A DNA stretch of 64,000 nucleotides from Bursaphelenchus xylophilus (lineage: Eukaryota; Nematoda; Chromadorea; Rhabditida; Aphelenchoididae). A program made the position numbers and the translations under genes. The stretch covers positions 6,696,001 through 6,760,000 of the forward strand of contig CAJFCV020000002.1 of assembly GCA_904066235.2 (NCBI GenBank), given 5' to 3'. The notes under the pieces were generated by a model. The model saw nothing but the letters and a program-made list of their open reading frames with translations. It was not told the origin of the DNA and ran no database searches. Below, piece by piece: positions 38,682-53,600 of the stretch (positions are counted from its first letter, which is position 1; every line of letters starts with the position of its first letter).

Positions 38682-41600
38682 TTAGGGTAAGCTGGGCATA
38701 TTGTTGACCAGGTCCAGAAGGACGAAAGAACCGATGAAATTGACGATTTGCTCAAAGTGCCTGTAGACCTTTGGTGGATCCGGTATAACAATATCCTTGG
38801 AGGTATCCTTGATCAGCAAGAATAGCTGTAGCTTTGGTATTGCTGCGGTTTCCATGATCATTAAAGCCGATTCCTCCTCCTCACCGGGCGTTAGGAATAC
38901 TATAATTCGCTTGTTCGTATGATCAAAGTACCGGCATCTATGTACTAATTCGTTGCTGGATTTCATGAACTTGATGAATCTCGTGAAATTAAGATCTTTT
39001 AGGAGGGATTCGACCTGCGGCTGTTCTGTTCCGATCTCTTGAACTTTCACAACTTTAAGCATAGCTTCAAGGTCTTCAAAAGACATTTCTGGCACTACCG
39101 ACTTTGCGGAGTTTGAGTCTCCCCCAGAATCATTTTTGGTAGCAAATAAAGTTGTTCCATGTGGTCTCCTAGATCCACTGGTCGTCTTCGTGGCATGCAT
39201 TCTCTTCCAAAGGGAGTTGATATAACAAATTTTGTCAGCTTCCTCATGGACGAAAGCTTTTAACTCTTCTTTCTTCACTTTCGCACTTTCTTCTAGCAAG
39301 TGTTGTAAACGACGTTGTTGATTCGACAAGTAATGGACATAGGTAACCTGAAGATACAAAATAGAGAAGGTGGCATTGTTCTTACCTGTTCAGGAGGCAA
39401 TACTGCATCACTCTGACGTTTTAGGAGCCCATCTAGATAAGCTTGATGATGTCTTCTCATCGGGGACTTCTGGATAGACAGTCTTTCTTTGTCGCCGCTG
39501 GAGATATCAAAGGATACAAAAGAGTTGTCCGTGTCTTCCGGTTGTTTCCACACTTCATCCATTCGATCAGAGAAGTTGAGTTTTGTCAAGGATCCTCCCA
39601 TTCTCCTCGAAGAAGCGGCGGTTTGAGGAATGGCTTCACTGTTTCTTCGGGTCTCTGTCTTCCTGGTTTCTGCCGAAGCTGATCGGATTGTCATCCTAGA
39701 CCCAATCTGAGAGCAATTCTTTTGAGATCCCGTGAGATATCCGTGTTCAACCGGAGGAGCTGATCCATTCTTGTCGTTTCGATCGTTTCCAGATTCGCTT
39801 TTCCTTCGCAACGTGTTTATATCTCCTCCACTGTAATGTCTCCGTTGTTTGGAAGTGGAGGCTGGTTGGCGTGGTGGCCGGATTCCAATGTCATACATGA
39901 GTTCATCAGTCGACATTGCGATCAGCTCGTCCAGAGCTTTGATCTCCTTTTCTTTCAACATCTGGTTTCGAAAAGAATCCATTCTAAACAAAGATTTATG
40001 TATCTTTTGTTACCCTTACCTGCTAACATGGGCTTCTGAATAACTTTGAGAGATTTCGTTCTGTCGAAGTATGTCCGGTCTCTCAACTCGAGTAAATTCA
40101 CCTCCAGTTCCGCTAGCGTTTGAACTATTAGATCCAGAATACGTTGGCTCTCTGAGATATATCAGCGAATGGGCGGTCGATAAGCTTTCAGTGGATGTCG
40201 CCTTCCGAGCAAACTCGCCACTTCCCGCTCTTCGTCGCATTGAGCCTGTTGCATCGGACAGAGAAAATTCTAAGAAATAATTTGATTATCGTTTTATAAC
40301 TTACTAAATTCTTCAGCCACCATGATCACATATAACTTTAGGTCAATATGATGAGCATTCGTATGCCCCGCCCTGGTGTCGTTGAGCACAACGCTTATTA
40401 ATGTGTATTTGTGTCCGGATATTTCTCTGAGCTCTTTGGAAACTAGCATATATTCATTGGCTTCTACATTCTTGATTCTGACCACTTCCCATCCAAATTG
40501 GGCCTCGTTGTTCAAGAAGTACTCCCAAACAACATGGGAAGTTACTTTCAGAGATTCAAAAGTCGCCCGTTCTTCGTAAATGCAATTCTGTGCAAACGGA
40601 GGACGGCATCCATAGTACTGTAAGAAATCGATGAGGAAGGCATTAGTGTTATATCCCCTGTTGAACAGCACTTGTTGTCCGCCCGTTAGATACTTTGAAA
40701 CCATACGAAGATGGAAGTCGTATGTAAACGAATGGACGTGGCAACGAGAAATCAGATCATTCTTTATCAGCTCAATCTGTCTCATGTCATCAAGATCCTT
40801 CTGAGGCACTGCTTGATCCGGATGGAAATAATCCCCGAGTTGAGAGGCATTCCAAAACAAGAAGCTCACCTAGAAATTAAGTAGTTTTGGTTACGTTAAA
40901 TCTAAATATAAGTACAACGATAAGTTTTAAGATGACGTACCGCAAAATAGGGCTCTACAAAGGTGACGTGGGCAAATATTATACCGCCAGGTTTAGCCAG
41001 ATATAGCCATACATTCGGTGCCTGTGTGCAATCAGCGGTGTATTGCAGGTTGAATGCTTGACTTTGATTTTCCGAATGAATTTTTAAAAGATTCAACCCG
41101 ATCAATTGAAGATAATGAACATAGTCTTCCACAAGCATGTACTGTATCTTTAATATACAGAACTCATCTTCGATTTTCGGATGGCTGAGAACTGAGTGCA
41201 AAGGTGCGGAGTTGATCATATTCGACGGCTTTCTGTGAGCTTCAACTTCTTCACCTAATTCCGGCTTCTTTTGATTTTGAATGAAGCTGTAAGGATAATA
41301 TTATGATGGGATACATATTATTAATACTTACGTCATTGTTTTCGACCGATTTTTTGTTGACGGTCCACTTGAATTCTTGGGTCTCAATGATGACTTCAAT
41401 CCCCCGGCACCCTGTTTCTCATCAGGTATTGATGCCTTCTTTTGGGTGTTTCCGGTGAGGCTGGGAAAATTGGAACGGACCCCGCCATCGGCCGCCCTTC
41501 CAGAAATTCCGACATGAGAGGCGAGATTCTTTCGGATCTGGGCTATCTGGTATCGCCAACTTGTAAACAGCAATAAAGGAGACTGGACAAAGTGAGCGTG

Positions 41601-44600
41601 ATGAGATCTAGATGTAATTCGGACCAGCCCATCTTCTCGTAATTCGGAATGCCCGTTAATTAAACTTCTATGGATTTCATCAAATAATCTGTGGTCGTTC
41701 AGTTTAGCTCTCACGTCATCCCTTAGTGTTAACATTTGTTGAGTTTGATCTTCGAATGGATCAGCAGAAAAGTTCTTGGCCACAAACGCAGAATCTGAAA
41801 AATAAACATTGTACCTATCTCCAATGCGATGCTTACCGGAGAATCGGTACAATTTTAGTAAGAGTTGAGCATATTTTCTCGGTATCTTTGAGAAATCTGG
41901 TGTCTTTAGGTCATCTGGTGGGTACTCATTTCGGACAAGAGTCTCCGGATCTAGCCATGTAAGCAACAGGTACGAGTTGTATTTGGTTTCATTCGTCTTT
42001 AACGTACTTAGATGAGTCACCCCCATTTTGTGAAGTCCAATCTCCCTAAGAAGACGGCTTCTTGCATTATGCCAAAGAACTGTCCTCTTCACAATCTCTC
42101 TGGCCTTGTCGCATAAGTCTTTGGTGTAATTGTATAAGAACATTGTGATCGTCTCGCCTCTGGCAACAAGATAGAATACCCGTTTTCGCGGAATGAACGG
42201 GTCGTACAGTGGAGCAAAACGCTGGATCCTTCCTACAATTTTAATGCGGTTAAGTAACTAAACAGACGGCACTAACCTCCATCGTCGACCGATTTATCAA
42301 ATGATGACTTGGAGTCCTTGCCTTTGGGAGACGGGTTCGTTTGTTTGTCGTAAAATCCAAACAACACCAACTCAATCTCTTCGTCCTCGTCAATAGTTAT
42401 TGCTCTTCCGAGGTCTACTTCAATTGGTTCCAATAGAGTGTTAATAGAATTCAATGTCTGAAGCTTCCTTCCGGATGGCATACAGTAATCAGTGGATGGC
42501 ATTCCAGGACTGGGAGACACGCATTTGCAGATTGTAAGCCTCTCACTTTTAAAAGTTGGTTTTAGTCGATCAAACACCACCTGGAACAAAATTCTGACAA
42601 TTATATACTATAGCTACCTGCATAATCTTTCTAGCCGAGCCATCGCAATCCAACATAAAAGTACATCTTTTTACAGAGTTATCCACATTCACGGCATTCT
42701 TCGTCCCATGCGCACAGTACTCCAACCAATCCGCGGCAGTCTGTGCGAAATCGACTCTCATCCATTCCAATGCCACAGGGGATCCTGCTGGCGATTGTCT
42801 GGACGAGGACTGCGGAGGTGGAGTACTAATTGCGTTGTCTTTATGAGAAGCCTGACGGGGTCGAGTTGGAGAATGATCGGACTTTGTGATGTTCGCAACA
42901 GCATTAATTGCTGCTGCTACAACCCCTGAGGGAGGATTGGCACCCATAGAAGCTAGCCGCGGAGGCAATTGAACTTGTGCCTGGAATTGAGACTCGTCCA
43001 TCGATTTGCCGAGAGCTGCAGCAACCGATGCATGGAGAGCGGGTGACGCCTGTCTAACATTGTCACCTCCACCGCTTCCGCTTGAACTCCTATTCATATT
43101 GTTAAGCCCTACAACACTCCCATAGGGACTCTGTAAACCGCCTTGGGGGTTTGAATTTCCACCACTGTGGTTGCCGTGGTGTCTGCTTATTGAAGACGGC
43201 GGAGTCATGTTGTCCTCGTGTTGGTAAAAACCGTATATTCCCATCGCTGTAGAACTCAGTGCGGGTGTCGAGTTTTGGGGTGGGGTTGGATGAGATCCAT
43301 CCGCCTTCGAATCGTTAGAACCACCTAAAAATTAACAATCATCATGAACAACCCTACCGGAAGATGGATTTGGCGAGCCAGGGACATCATACTTGTAGTC
43401 CGCCATAGCGGCCGCAGTAACCTTGCTCATAAAGTCATCGTCAAGTTGCAACGCCATTCTGTTTAAAGGATTTGGCTGACTTTGTGGATGCAGTTGGTGG
43501 ACAGGTGATGGAGGGCACTGAGGTTGGTGGAATGGTTGAAGACCAGGGTTGGAACTCACGTCCGACCCTAATCGTCGTCTGTCTCCAAGTACAGTATGTC
43601 GTCGATGAGTAGGCCCTTGGTCCTGACGAGACTGTGCAATCTGTTGAGCTCGATATGCCGCTATCTCCTTCGGATCCATGGTACCTGTTATTGCCTTGGG
43701 GTTTGAAGTAGGAAGAGTAAAGGATCCAGAATGCGATTGAACACCGGCCGATTCAAACATTGACATGGCCAGGAGACCATATTCAGTAAGTATATCACAA
43801 ACAGCTTGCTGAGTTGTGACCATAAACTTGTGATCCAGTTCCTCAAGATTTACGTTTCCATTCTGCCAAACGTTAAACTCTATTAACGCAGGGTACTCTC
43901 CTCTCTGTTTTCTGACTGGATCGAAGATCTTCTCACAACATGCAAGGCTTTGCATGTAGACCATCCTTTGATGGAAAGTTAACTGCGACTTCTGGACGAA
44001 ACCGGATAAAGGATTGGCCAAGTCACTTGGTTCTGCATGACTCGGATGAGAAATCCATTCCATATTGGAATTGAGAAGCTTTACTTCAATGCAAGCCAAT
44101 CCCACATCCCTTCGGCCTTCTCCTGAAAATATTTTCAAAATGAATTTCAATATTCCCTCACCTGGCGGCTTGTTTATGAGATAAAATTTTGGATTGTAAT
44201 CGGGCGGATTCTTGGGAGCGCCTTCGGGTACGAATGGACAGAACGCCCAAGCCACGGAATGATGATGCGTTCGATGAATAGCTGAGGGATTTGGGGATCT
44301 TGGAGTGACAGGACTAAAGGCGCCACTTTGCTCACGAACATGAGGTGGGGTACAAAACGTTTCCAGTTGTTGTTCCAAGAATCCAAGGAATGCACGATGG
44401 AACGGGGCAACAGCTTTTGGAATAGAATAGAAGTAGACTTCAGCTGGTTGGTGAGGATCTCGTTGAATGAACTTTGCATCACTGTAATCAAGACGAACTT
44501 GAGCATTCTTCAAAAGAACGTTCTGGATTTCCTCCAGAGTTTTCATGTCCAACTTTTTTTGTAACATTTCTCTCATTTGTTCGGTGACTTCTGGTGACGG

Positions 44601-47600
44601 TTCTTTAATACCATAAATCGCCCACAAAACGTGACTTCCTGGTCTGCTCCGTCCGGGCATCTTTGGCTGTTTATCACCAGGTGTGTCTTTAAATTCCTGT
44701 CCAAGCTGTTGTTCATCACAAGAGAAAATCCTCATATAAATGACGTTCCCATTGGCTTCCTTGAAGACATAAAGATTGGGCCGATTCCGGACGGCAAAGA
44801 GTTCTAACCCCATTCTGATTGCTTTAATCCCCATATCTGCACCGCCGCTGTGCAGTCGGTTAGTCGGCTGGAGCCTAGGATGGATTTCGAACCAGTGATG
44901 CCATACAATATCACAGGCGAAGTACCCAGGTGGGTATTTACATCTAGCATAGTGCATCCATTCGGTGTCCAGACCTCCTTCAAGCTCGACATCAGAGGTG
45001 TGTGAGTCTTCATCATCAGAACCACGGTCATTGTCAGTTTCCGATGGGAGGCGCATAAAATTACGGACATGATTTCCAATCCGTTCGTGAGTAAAGAAAG
45101 TGACTTGTCGACGTTGTTGGGGTTGGTTGGAAGCACTGTTATGTTTATCCAACTTATCAGGGCTATCGAGGAGCAACTGGTCGCACTCTTCAGTTTGATG
45201 GAGTTGATCAAGTAAGAGTTGTTGGTTAACTACCTTTATCTGCTTCTCTACTGCGAAGACTGCTTTGTGGAATAGGGCTTTATGCGGGGAGTTATAACGA
45301 CAGAAGAAGTAAACTGAGGTCTTGTATTGGTCACCTCTTCGGACGTGTATCATTATCCAAAAGTCATGTCGATATGCCTCAGTCTTATCATGACATGTTT
45401 TTTGTGACGATTCATCGGAGCTGACGTCTGAACTTTCATCGTAGATGCCAGACTTTTGAAGCCATTCCAGTGGAAACCCATTTTTCATTTTAGCAGATCC
45501 CGCTTCAATTGCAGGCTTCAAAGGCGACAGTGGAGCAATACCACCTGTAAACAACTTCGTCACACGAACAACAACGTAATATTACCTGAACAGACTTGTT
45601 CTTCAGCAATCAACGTTCCGCAATCACTTCCAACCACAAATCCATCGGTCTGACTGATTCTTCCTTCGGATCCAGAAGATAAAACACGAATGTCATCGTC
45701 GTCATCACCAGAGGTCTCTCCTTCTGTCTTCGATGCTAATGAAGAAGCTCTTGAGAAGCTGCTGGATGAGTGATATCTGCTAGCCTGACGTTTTAAACGG
45801 CTTCTTCTGCCAGCGAGCTCACCATTTGGATTGTCCAAACACACATCATTATCAGCTTTATCATTGAGCGGTTGCACTAAGTCGATCGTTTCTGTCTCAC
45901 TCTCCGAAACTTCAGAGGAGAATTCACTGGATGATTTCTGGTCAGGAACATTCCGAACTACGGTCTCCAACACCAATCCACAAGACGAAGCTCTGCGCTT
46001 CTGGGTTACTGACGAAGCTGCCGACCTTTCCTGAAGCGTTTCTTCGAGACGCAGAGGGTCATCCACCGAGCTTGCATAGAACACAAACGGGTCTGGATCA
46101 TCATCAAATAACTGTTGCGCGGAAAAATATTCCTCTGGGATTTCGAAGTCAGATACCGTCGGATTCTTGAGGTCCATTCGTCTTAAATTTACATACTCAA
46201 TGGGCAAACCATCAAGACGTTCTCCAAGACGCTTCACTCCATCCTCGACATCCCCGATGAGCACCAGCCTCTGCTCGTAAGCCATAAATGTAGCCTCCGG
46301 GTAGTTGACCACAGAGTATGGATCGGATTCAGTTGGTCTGGAGATCTGACGAACAAAACAAAACATTGAAGACAACATTCTCCAAGTCGGTTGAGGCGAT
46401 GGTGGAGGAAGTTCACAAAGTCGCCCATAATCAAAAAACAATTCCGTTGAAATTAATCTCTTCACAGCCAAATGAAGCTGAGTAATCGTGGCATGTTCAA
46501 CTTTTGGTAATTGATTTAGAAATTCGTTGGCTCTTCTGAGACCTTCCTGCCGATGCGGAACGGATTTGTAGTCGGCATCTTGGATGACGACACTGCACTC
46601 TCCTTTCTCGTCCCTGTCGTCTTGGTGTTTACTAGAATGCCGGCTCTTGCTGGCATATTTTTCCTCTTCCATCTCTGCCAGATATTGCTGATTCTCCTGA
46701 TATCTAGCGTAAATTAAATGTGGGTCGGTAAGTTGAAAAGGAGAATTCGAGGGAAGTGGCCATGTCAAAATATACATGTCAACAATGATCTTTAACTCCG
46801 TATGACACCCTATTCCTTCACAGACCGGATGCAAAACTCTGTTGGCACATTTGGACGAGATTTCAGTCAAGCAATTCGGGATGTTGGCCATTGGAAAGCT
46901 GTCCATTTCACCTTCGGGACCAATAACTCCAATCGAGAATTGAATAAACAAAGGCCAAATATCAGTTGAAGAAAGCTGGATAATATCATCATCATCGTAT
47001 TGATTTCCTGGAGGTATTCCATGCGGGTCCTGATGGCTTCCACTTAAATTGTCTCCTTTCGTATTTTCATCAACGGCTCGGAAAACATCTTTGAAATAAC
47101 CTAAGCCACCAACATATTGTTTATTTCATTCTACTTACTCGAGACATCATCGACATTCTGGAATCTTATTACGGGCTTTCCATGAGGCCAAAAGTAATAA
47201 AAATCATCCAATCCAGGCACTTTCTTGAAGTGATACGAAGTCAGAAGTCTTTGAAAGCATTCTTTCCATTCATTATACTTTGAAAGACAACCATTGAAAA
47301 GTCGAAAGAACTTCTTGGAATCCGATTTTCTCATAGTCTCAGGTGATGGCAGGGGTTTCAAAGTCAGAGGATCCAGATCAATTTCAGAATTGGTAAATTT
47401 GTTGGGGACATTTTCGTAGAGTTCCAGATGGATACATTTATTTCTCATCATGGAATGGACTTGACCCACCTCTAACGACACGTGCTCTGACCTGTACTCT
47501 GTAGTCTCTTGAAGAACTGACTTCGGCACAAGGACCTGCTGTCCAATAGCAACAAAGGTAGCAGCGACGTATGCTTTTGTGAACATATACTCTTCAAAAA

Positions 47601-50600
47601 CTTGTTCCGCGTAACTTTTAAGGTCAAATGATGACAATGTGAATTCGGGGTGTTGAGAAAGCGCCCGTCCATCCGTTTCCAATCCTCGGAGATAAAATTC
47701 ATCCAACGAGCAGGCTAAATACACATAAATTAAAAAATCACGTTAATATTTTGTTGACAAAACTGTAAGCCACTTACATTCCCCAACAAAGCCCTCCCGG
47801 ATTTGTTGATTTAAGGAAGCCAGCGTGCTTATTCTTGCTTTCTCCGTGAAATCTTCGACTATAATCTCGACATTTTGCACCTCTCCAAAGCCGCTCTCCA
47901 CAAATCTCTGGGCCATTCTTAGTTTGTCAACATAATAAACCATAACCGGAAATCCACTTGTACAATGTGGCATTAATAAGCGGACCGTCTTTGCGTTCTT
48001 GGGGACGGCGAAAAATACCAAACGATGGGGGTTTAACCTACGGGCGTAAATCCCGAATCCACCCAACGGACTTTTAGGAAACTGTCTCATCACAGCGAGA
48101 TGTTGCTTCTCCAGATCCTCTAGTGTCCGCTTCGGTCTGGGCAATCTAAAAAAACCAAAAAATATACGCAAACGGCCATAATCTGCGTAGAAGTTTTGAA
48201 AATTTACATTTTGTGAACGGGTGATCCGGACAGCTTTCTGTCCCTCTTTTCTTCTTTGTTTCTCTGTCCTGAGGCATGTCGAGATTTCTCTCCAGTTCCA
48301 CTCGGTTTCCTCGATGGACTTCCTTCATCGTAACCGCCTGAAGAACCCGATCCAATCTCATTTAACGAACTGGAAGAGTAAGCAATCGCTTCATCAAAGG
48401 CATCCAACAAACTTTTATTTACAGTAGGGGAATCGAGGGTGTCTTTGATCGGATCGGGGAAGGTTGGGACAGATGTTGACCGCAGTTTCTGGGAAATCTC
48501 ACTCTGAAGACTAGAAATGGTCTGATTTCGTGTAAAAGTTGAATCATGGCTCGGATCATTGGCCACAGCTGACAGAGATCGGTTGAGAGGAGAATCCACA
48601 AAAGGATCAGTCTTATCTTCATCAAGGACAGCCTCGGAGTCATTGGGATCGTGGTCGTTCGTGTATCCGTCGGTCGAACACTAAGATTTTAAATCATAAT
48701 TCGATTAAAAAATGATATTGCATAATTTTTTAAATCAAAAAATTTGATATATAGTTTTAAACTGCTAATTCTGTACAGCAATTGGCCCAACTAGCGAAAC
48801 ACATACATCTGAACTAGCAGATGATGACGGCATTGGGCTCATGAATCTCCCGTTACATTTCCTAGACAATTTGAGTGTGTTTTCTACATTAACGACAGCA
48901 TCAAAACTCGTGTCTTCAGGTGAGTAAAATCTGTTGATCCCAAAGTGTTGCTGGCAATCTTCAACAAAGTTCCATAGAAAGGCGTCATCCAATGCGTCCA
49001 CACAGCATTCGGCATATGCTGTCAGTTCTGACTGAACATATTTCAGAAGACTTTCCAGACGAGCATCAGCTAACTTTCGATCCTCATTATCTTCTTCAGC
49101 TAAATATAACTCCACTCAAATAAACTGTTAGTTTTACTTACTAAACCCGAGCGATGGCATCAACATGAACTCTCTCTGATCTGCATGATCCATCAGTGAC
49201 TTCGGATCGAATACATCTTGATACAAATCAACAGCTGCTGATAACTGTTCCTTCGAAGCGGGACTAGCCACCTTATCCAAATTATGAGCTTCTTCAGCGT
49301 AAAGGCCTGATTCTGTAGCGTGCATAAGTTGGTCAAATGTGAACAGGGCTCTAACAATTGCGTCATCTTCTTTGAGGAGCTTAAGAAAATAATAAGTGTA
49401 TAAGTCTTCAAATTAATTGCTTATTACTTGCTGAATAAATCAGTTCAAATGAAGAAAAAGAATCTCACTTGTAGAATACGCCTCAAAGGCACAGCGAAAT
49501 TCTTTTCTTCACTTAGACCAACTCATTTGCATTACAGTTCAGATATGGTAGCAATTAGAAAGGAGAGGAAGTTCAGCCTTCTAATTAGGCGGTTTTTAAA
49601 GGGTAGGTAGCTATACTTCACGTTTTTCCGAGTCTTAACTTGATCGCGAAAATAAAATTTCATTTTGGTTTAAAAAGAATTTAAAACAACTCTCAATACA
49701 CCGAAACCAGAAATCACCGATGGTAGGTGAAATGAAACAGAGAACCTTGCCATCTGATTTCGTATTTTTTTAAGGTAAGGAATAACTTCCAATAGGGCAT
49801 ATTAAATGCTTTCTTTGCCAAACCGAAAAGGCCAAAAACGGTGAGCTGACTCATAAGGTCATCAAGCCGATGCATAACCTTCGTTGATTGAATATTTCTA
49901 GGGTTACTGTACCAAAACCAGTTATAATAACCATGTTACACATGTTACCATAATCGGCTACCGGTCACAGACATAATACAAATAACTTTTAAAGCCATCG
50001 AGAAAATAGGACATCGGCAGAGTAAATATTCAGCTTATCTAAATAAACTCCGCCGATTCTCGGAATGGAATGAGGCTTTAAAATGGAAACTCGAACCGAT
50101 CAAACAAAAATTTGAATCAGCGCTTATTTTCCTCTTTTTTCGCCGCTCTTCCTCCATTTTTGTAAAGCCTCCTCCCCATTCTGCCTCCACGAATTGGCCC
50201 CTTTTCGAGAATGGAGCCCAAATTCTCCCATCACAATATTTTTTAAGTGTTTTAAAACAACATAAACTCATATCCCTAACACACAAACCATATTGCACAT
50301 CTCCGAGCGGATAAATCCCCAGGCTTTACAGGGATATAGAATGCAAGGATGGATGATTCCACTGGAATGACTGGCAAACAGTGCTTCTCCGTAATCCGGC
50401 TGTATGTAGAGAAACCAAAACTAGACTCCGTTCATGAGAATGAGTCACTTCCGGGTGTTTTCGAGCAGCCAATCACTCTCAAACTCGATCAAACTTAAGC
50501 CTACAACTATAAGTGCACTAGAACCTTATCGGCGGTATCACCAATCTCTCATATTCAAACAGTAAGGGTCATTCCTACCGATCCCGGACCGACTCCCTCC

Positions 50601-53600
50601 CACACACACATTCTCTGCACACTGTAGTTTTGGCAAAGAGCAACGGCCAAATAATAATAGGTCGTTTTGTATCAGACACAATATTTCCCGTCCCTCACTG
50701 ATCACCGATAAAGACTCGGGAATGGTTTGAAATGGGAGTGCAGCTATTCAATTTCAGAGTCGTTTTCATACACACGGGCAAGACCCCGCCCAGCAATTTG
50801 CATGGCCAACATCGAGATCAACGCACTGGGATACTGACAGAGACATCAGTCGCTGTTTAAACAATCTTCCAGAAATCTTTTGGAAGGTGGAGTTGCGTCC
50901 TTTCAGAAAATAGTACTTAAAAGCTCCAAAAATAATTCGAATCGATAAGAAACGTTCAAGAAAAACCCGAGTCTCAAAACAATAGCAGACGTGTTATAAA
51001 GGAGGAAAAATCAACCATTGCTTTTAGAAATTTGACGACACCTTTCCTTAACTAATTCAGAAAGCGCAGATGATACAAGATATCTCGAACTGTAATGCAA
51101 CGTTGGAAACGTAAATTAAAACGCCAAAAAACGTACCTCTTCTCTCTTAACCCGATCAATATCATTTGGATTAACAACTCCGGGGTCTGAGTTGTCATCG
51201 CCCGTCTCTTCCAAGCAACTTCTTGGCTCCAACCACACTTCTGTAGCAATTCTGGGCCAACCTTTCGAGGCTTTGTTTCGGGGTTTTTTAACCGTTGGGA
51301 TACCCAAATCATCGTCGACATTCGGCCGTTTTCTGTAAAAATTTAGGTTTTTTTTCTTAAATTTGACAAGTCATTTTCATGCTGCTTACAGTAACCAAAA
51401 GTTAATTAAAATTCCGTTTTTTAGTTTAAAACGGTGAGAAAAAACAATTATTCCTTAGCCATTTTTTATGTAAATTTTATGGTCAAAAAAGAGGTCTCCC
51501 TGTATCTCATTTCTTATCGAGACTCTTGTCTTGATTATAAATGCAGTTCTTACGTTTCGTTTGTGAGTTCGGTGTCAGTGTAAACCGGACCAAAAAGGAC
51601 ACATTGTTCGACTCGCGGAAGGCTATCTGAAGTGCCCTGATTGAGTTGACGAGTGAGGTTCACAATTCCATTACATCCATAAGCAATACTGAATCCTTGT
51701 TTCAATCGCCGCCTGAGGATAATCTCCAAAATGAATTCCATCGAATTTCGCGAAACCTTGTCCAAGCGCGGGAAAACAGGCTTCAATTCCCAGACAAACC
51801 TCCTAAAATATTAATAAACAAGCCAATGGCACCTCACCTGCAACTCATATACTTGGCAATGGCATTGTGCATTATCATTTCCCTGATCTCCCAGCTGTCA
51901 CTTGAATCCTCCAGTCTGACGATATTCGAAATGTCTGTGGGAACCTTGCTGTATCTAACCAATATTCTCTCCAGAGGTCTATTAACAACCCGAGCCAGTG
52001 AAGTTTCAAACGTTTTCTTAGTCTTACTGTATACGAGTTTGTTTCTTTCTTCTTGCATCCAAAGTTCGGCCGATTTAGTCATGAGATTATAACTTTTTTG
52101 ACCTTTAATTGCGCAGATCCGCGAACACAATTCATGCACAATCTATTTGTAAAAAGTATGTTAAAGGCGGACAAAAAGACAAACTAACCGCTGATCTCTT
52201 CTTACTGCTTAGCCCACCAAGGAAGGCCATCTTCAAGATGACACAAGGAATATCAAATACCGCGCGGATGATGTAAAAGTATTGAGGGGGTTGTTCGCAA
52301 TCACTAAAGGAATAAACATCATAAGATGCCACTTACATTTTAACAAATTTAACAAAACAAGAATCCTTCACCAAGGTAAAGCTGGCTTCCTGATTCAGCA
52401 ATTGGATTACTTTTTGGCTAGAAGTCTGGCAAGTGATTTCATCCATAGTCTTCATTCTATCGTGCTTGGTGAACAATTGTCGTGGTAGATAATCATCTTC
52501 GGTTAATAATAACCTCACGGTATGCATATGAACAAGTTTCTGCCTAAACAAACTAAAAAAAATTTACAAAGCGTACCAGAGAGACTCATCGATGTTACAT
52601 GCAGGTGCCCAAAACTTGGTAAACGTTCTATTAGAAAGTCGTTTTGACTTCTCTGTGATGACAAACTTTCCGGCCTTTTGTTCGAAAAGTGCGGAATTTT
52701 CAGCCTGTAACTCCTTGGGAACTTGATAAAATGCCGGCTGACGACAAAAAGAATGAAGATGGACCAGAAGACCGTCAACTTGTAAAAGTCTAAATCGTAT
52801 ATATTTATAAGTACCTATAAATTCAACTGTTTTACCTTGTTACAGTGTCCTTTAAAGGATCAGCCCCATCGATGTCAGTGAACAACTCCATTTGGCTATC
52901 GACTGAACCCTCGATAAACAGTTCAACATAAATATGGGACCTAAAAATAAAACAATGACCAATAAGTAATCTTACAGCTCCTGGAAGTCTTCAATCCACG
53001 GAGAAGATACAATGTAATCAATGGTCGCTCTTGTCTCCCAGAGAAGCGACAGTTGAACTCTAATCATCTCCACATTATCTCGGACAAAAGTTGACACTGA
53101 TTTTATGGTATAACCTTCTCGTAGTCGAACGTACAACAACTTATATAAGGAAGTGTAGTATGAATGCGAAAACCGTCGATTTCGAGTAATCCTAAATTCC
53201 AGTCAATAAGAAAAAAAAGAAGAATTTACTCATTATTCAAACCGAGAATATCCAAAGTCTTCGATTCATCGTCCAAATCATAAGCCCGTTGGAAGTTCCA
53301 AGACAAAAAAGCTCGATGATAAAAACTCAACTGTCTATCGGGGACATCGACCAAATCCTTTTCATACAAAAATTTGCCAAATGTTGCTTTCGCCAGGAAT
53401 CTAAATGCATACAGTAAAAAATTAGCGCCTCGCCTTTGGCAAAATACTTCCCTACAAAAGTTTCTGAGGACCCTGTGCAAAAGGAAAGGGAAAACTCACT
53501 TAAAAAGTTCTGTAAACCCAACATGTCCAAGAGAAGGTCCTTTCAGAGAAGATTGTTCCAACTGAATAAAACTGCACGTAATCGTAAGACTCCTCAACTG

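Noticed and set aside
49412..51050. Possible nested gene in the large SZT2 intron
   Set aside because: Only short frames without motifs on either strand; no tRNA or snoRNA-like fold recognised.
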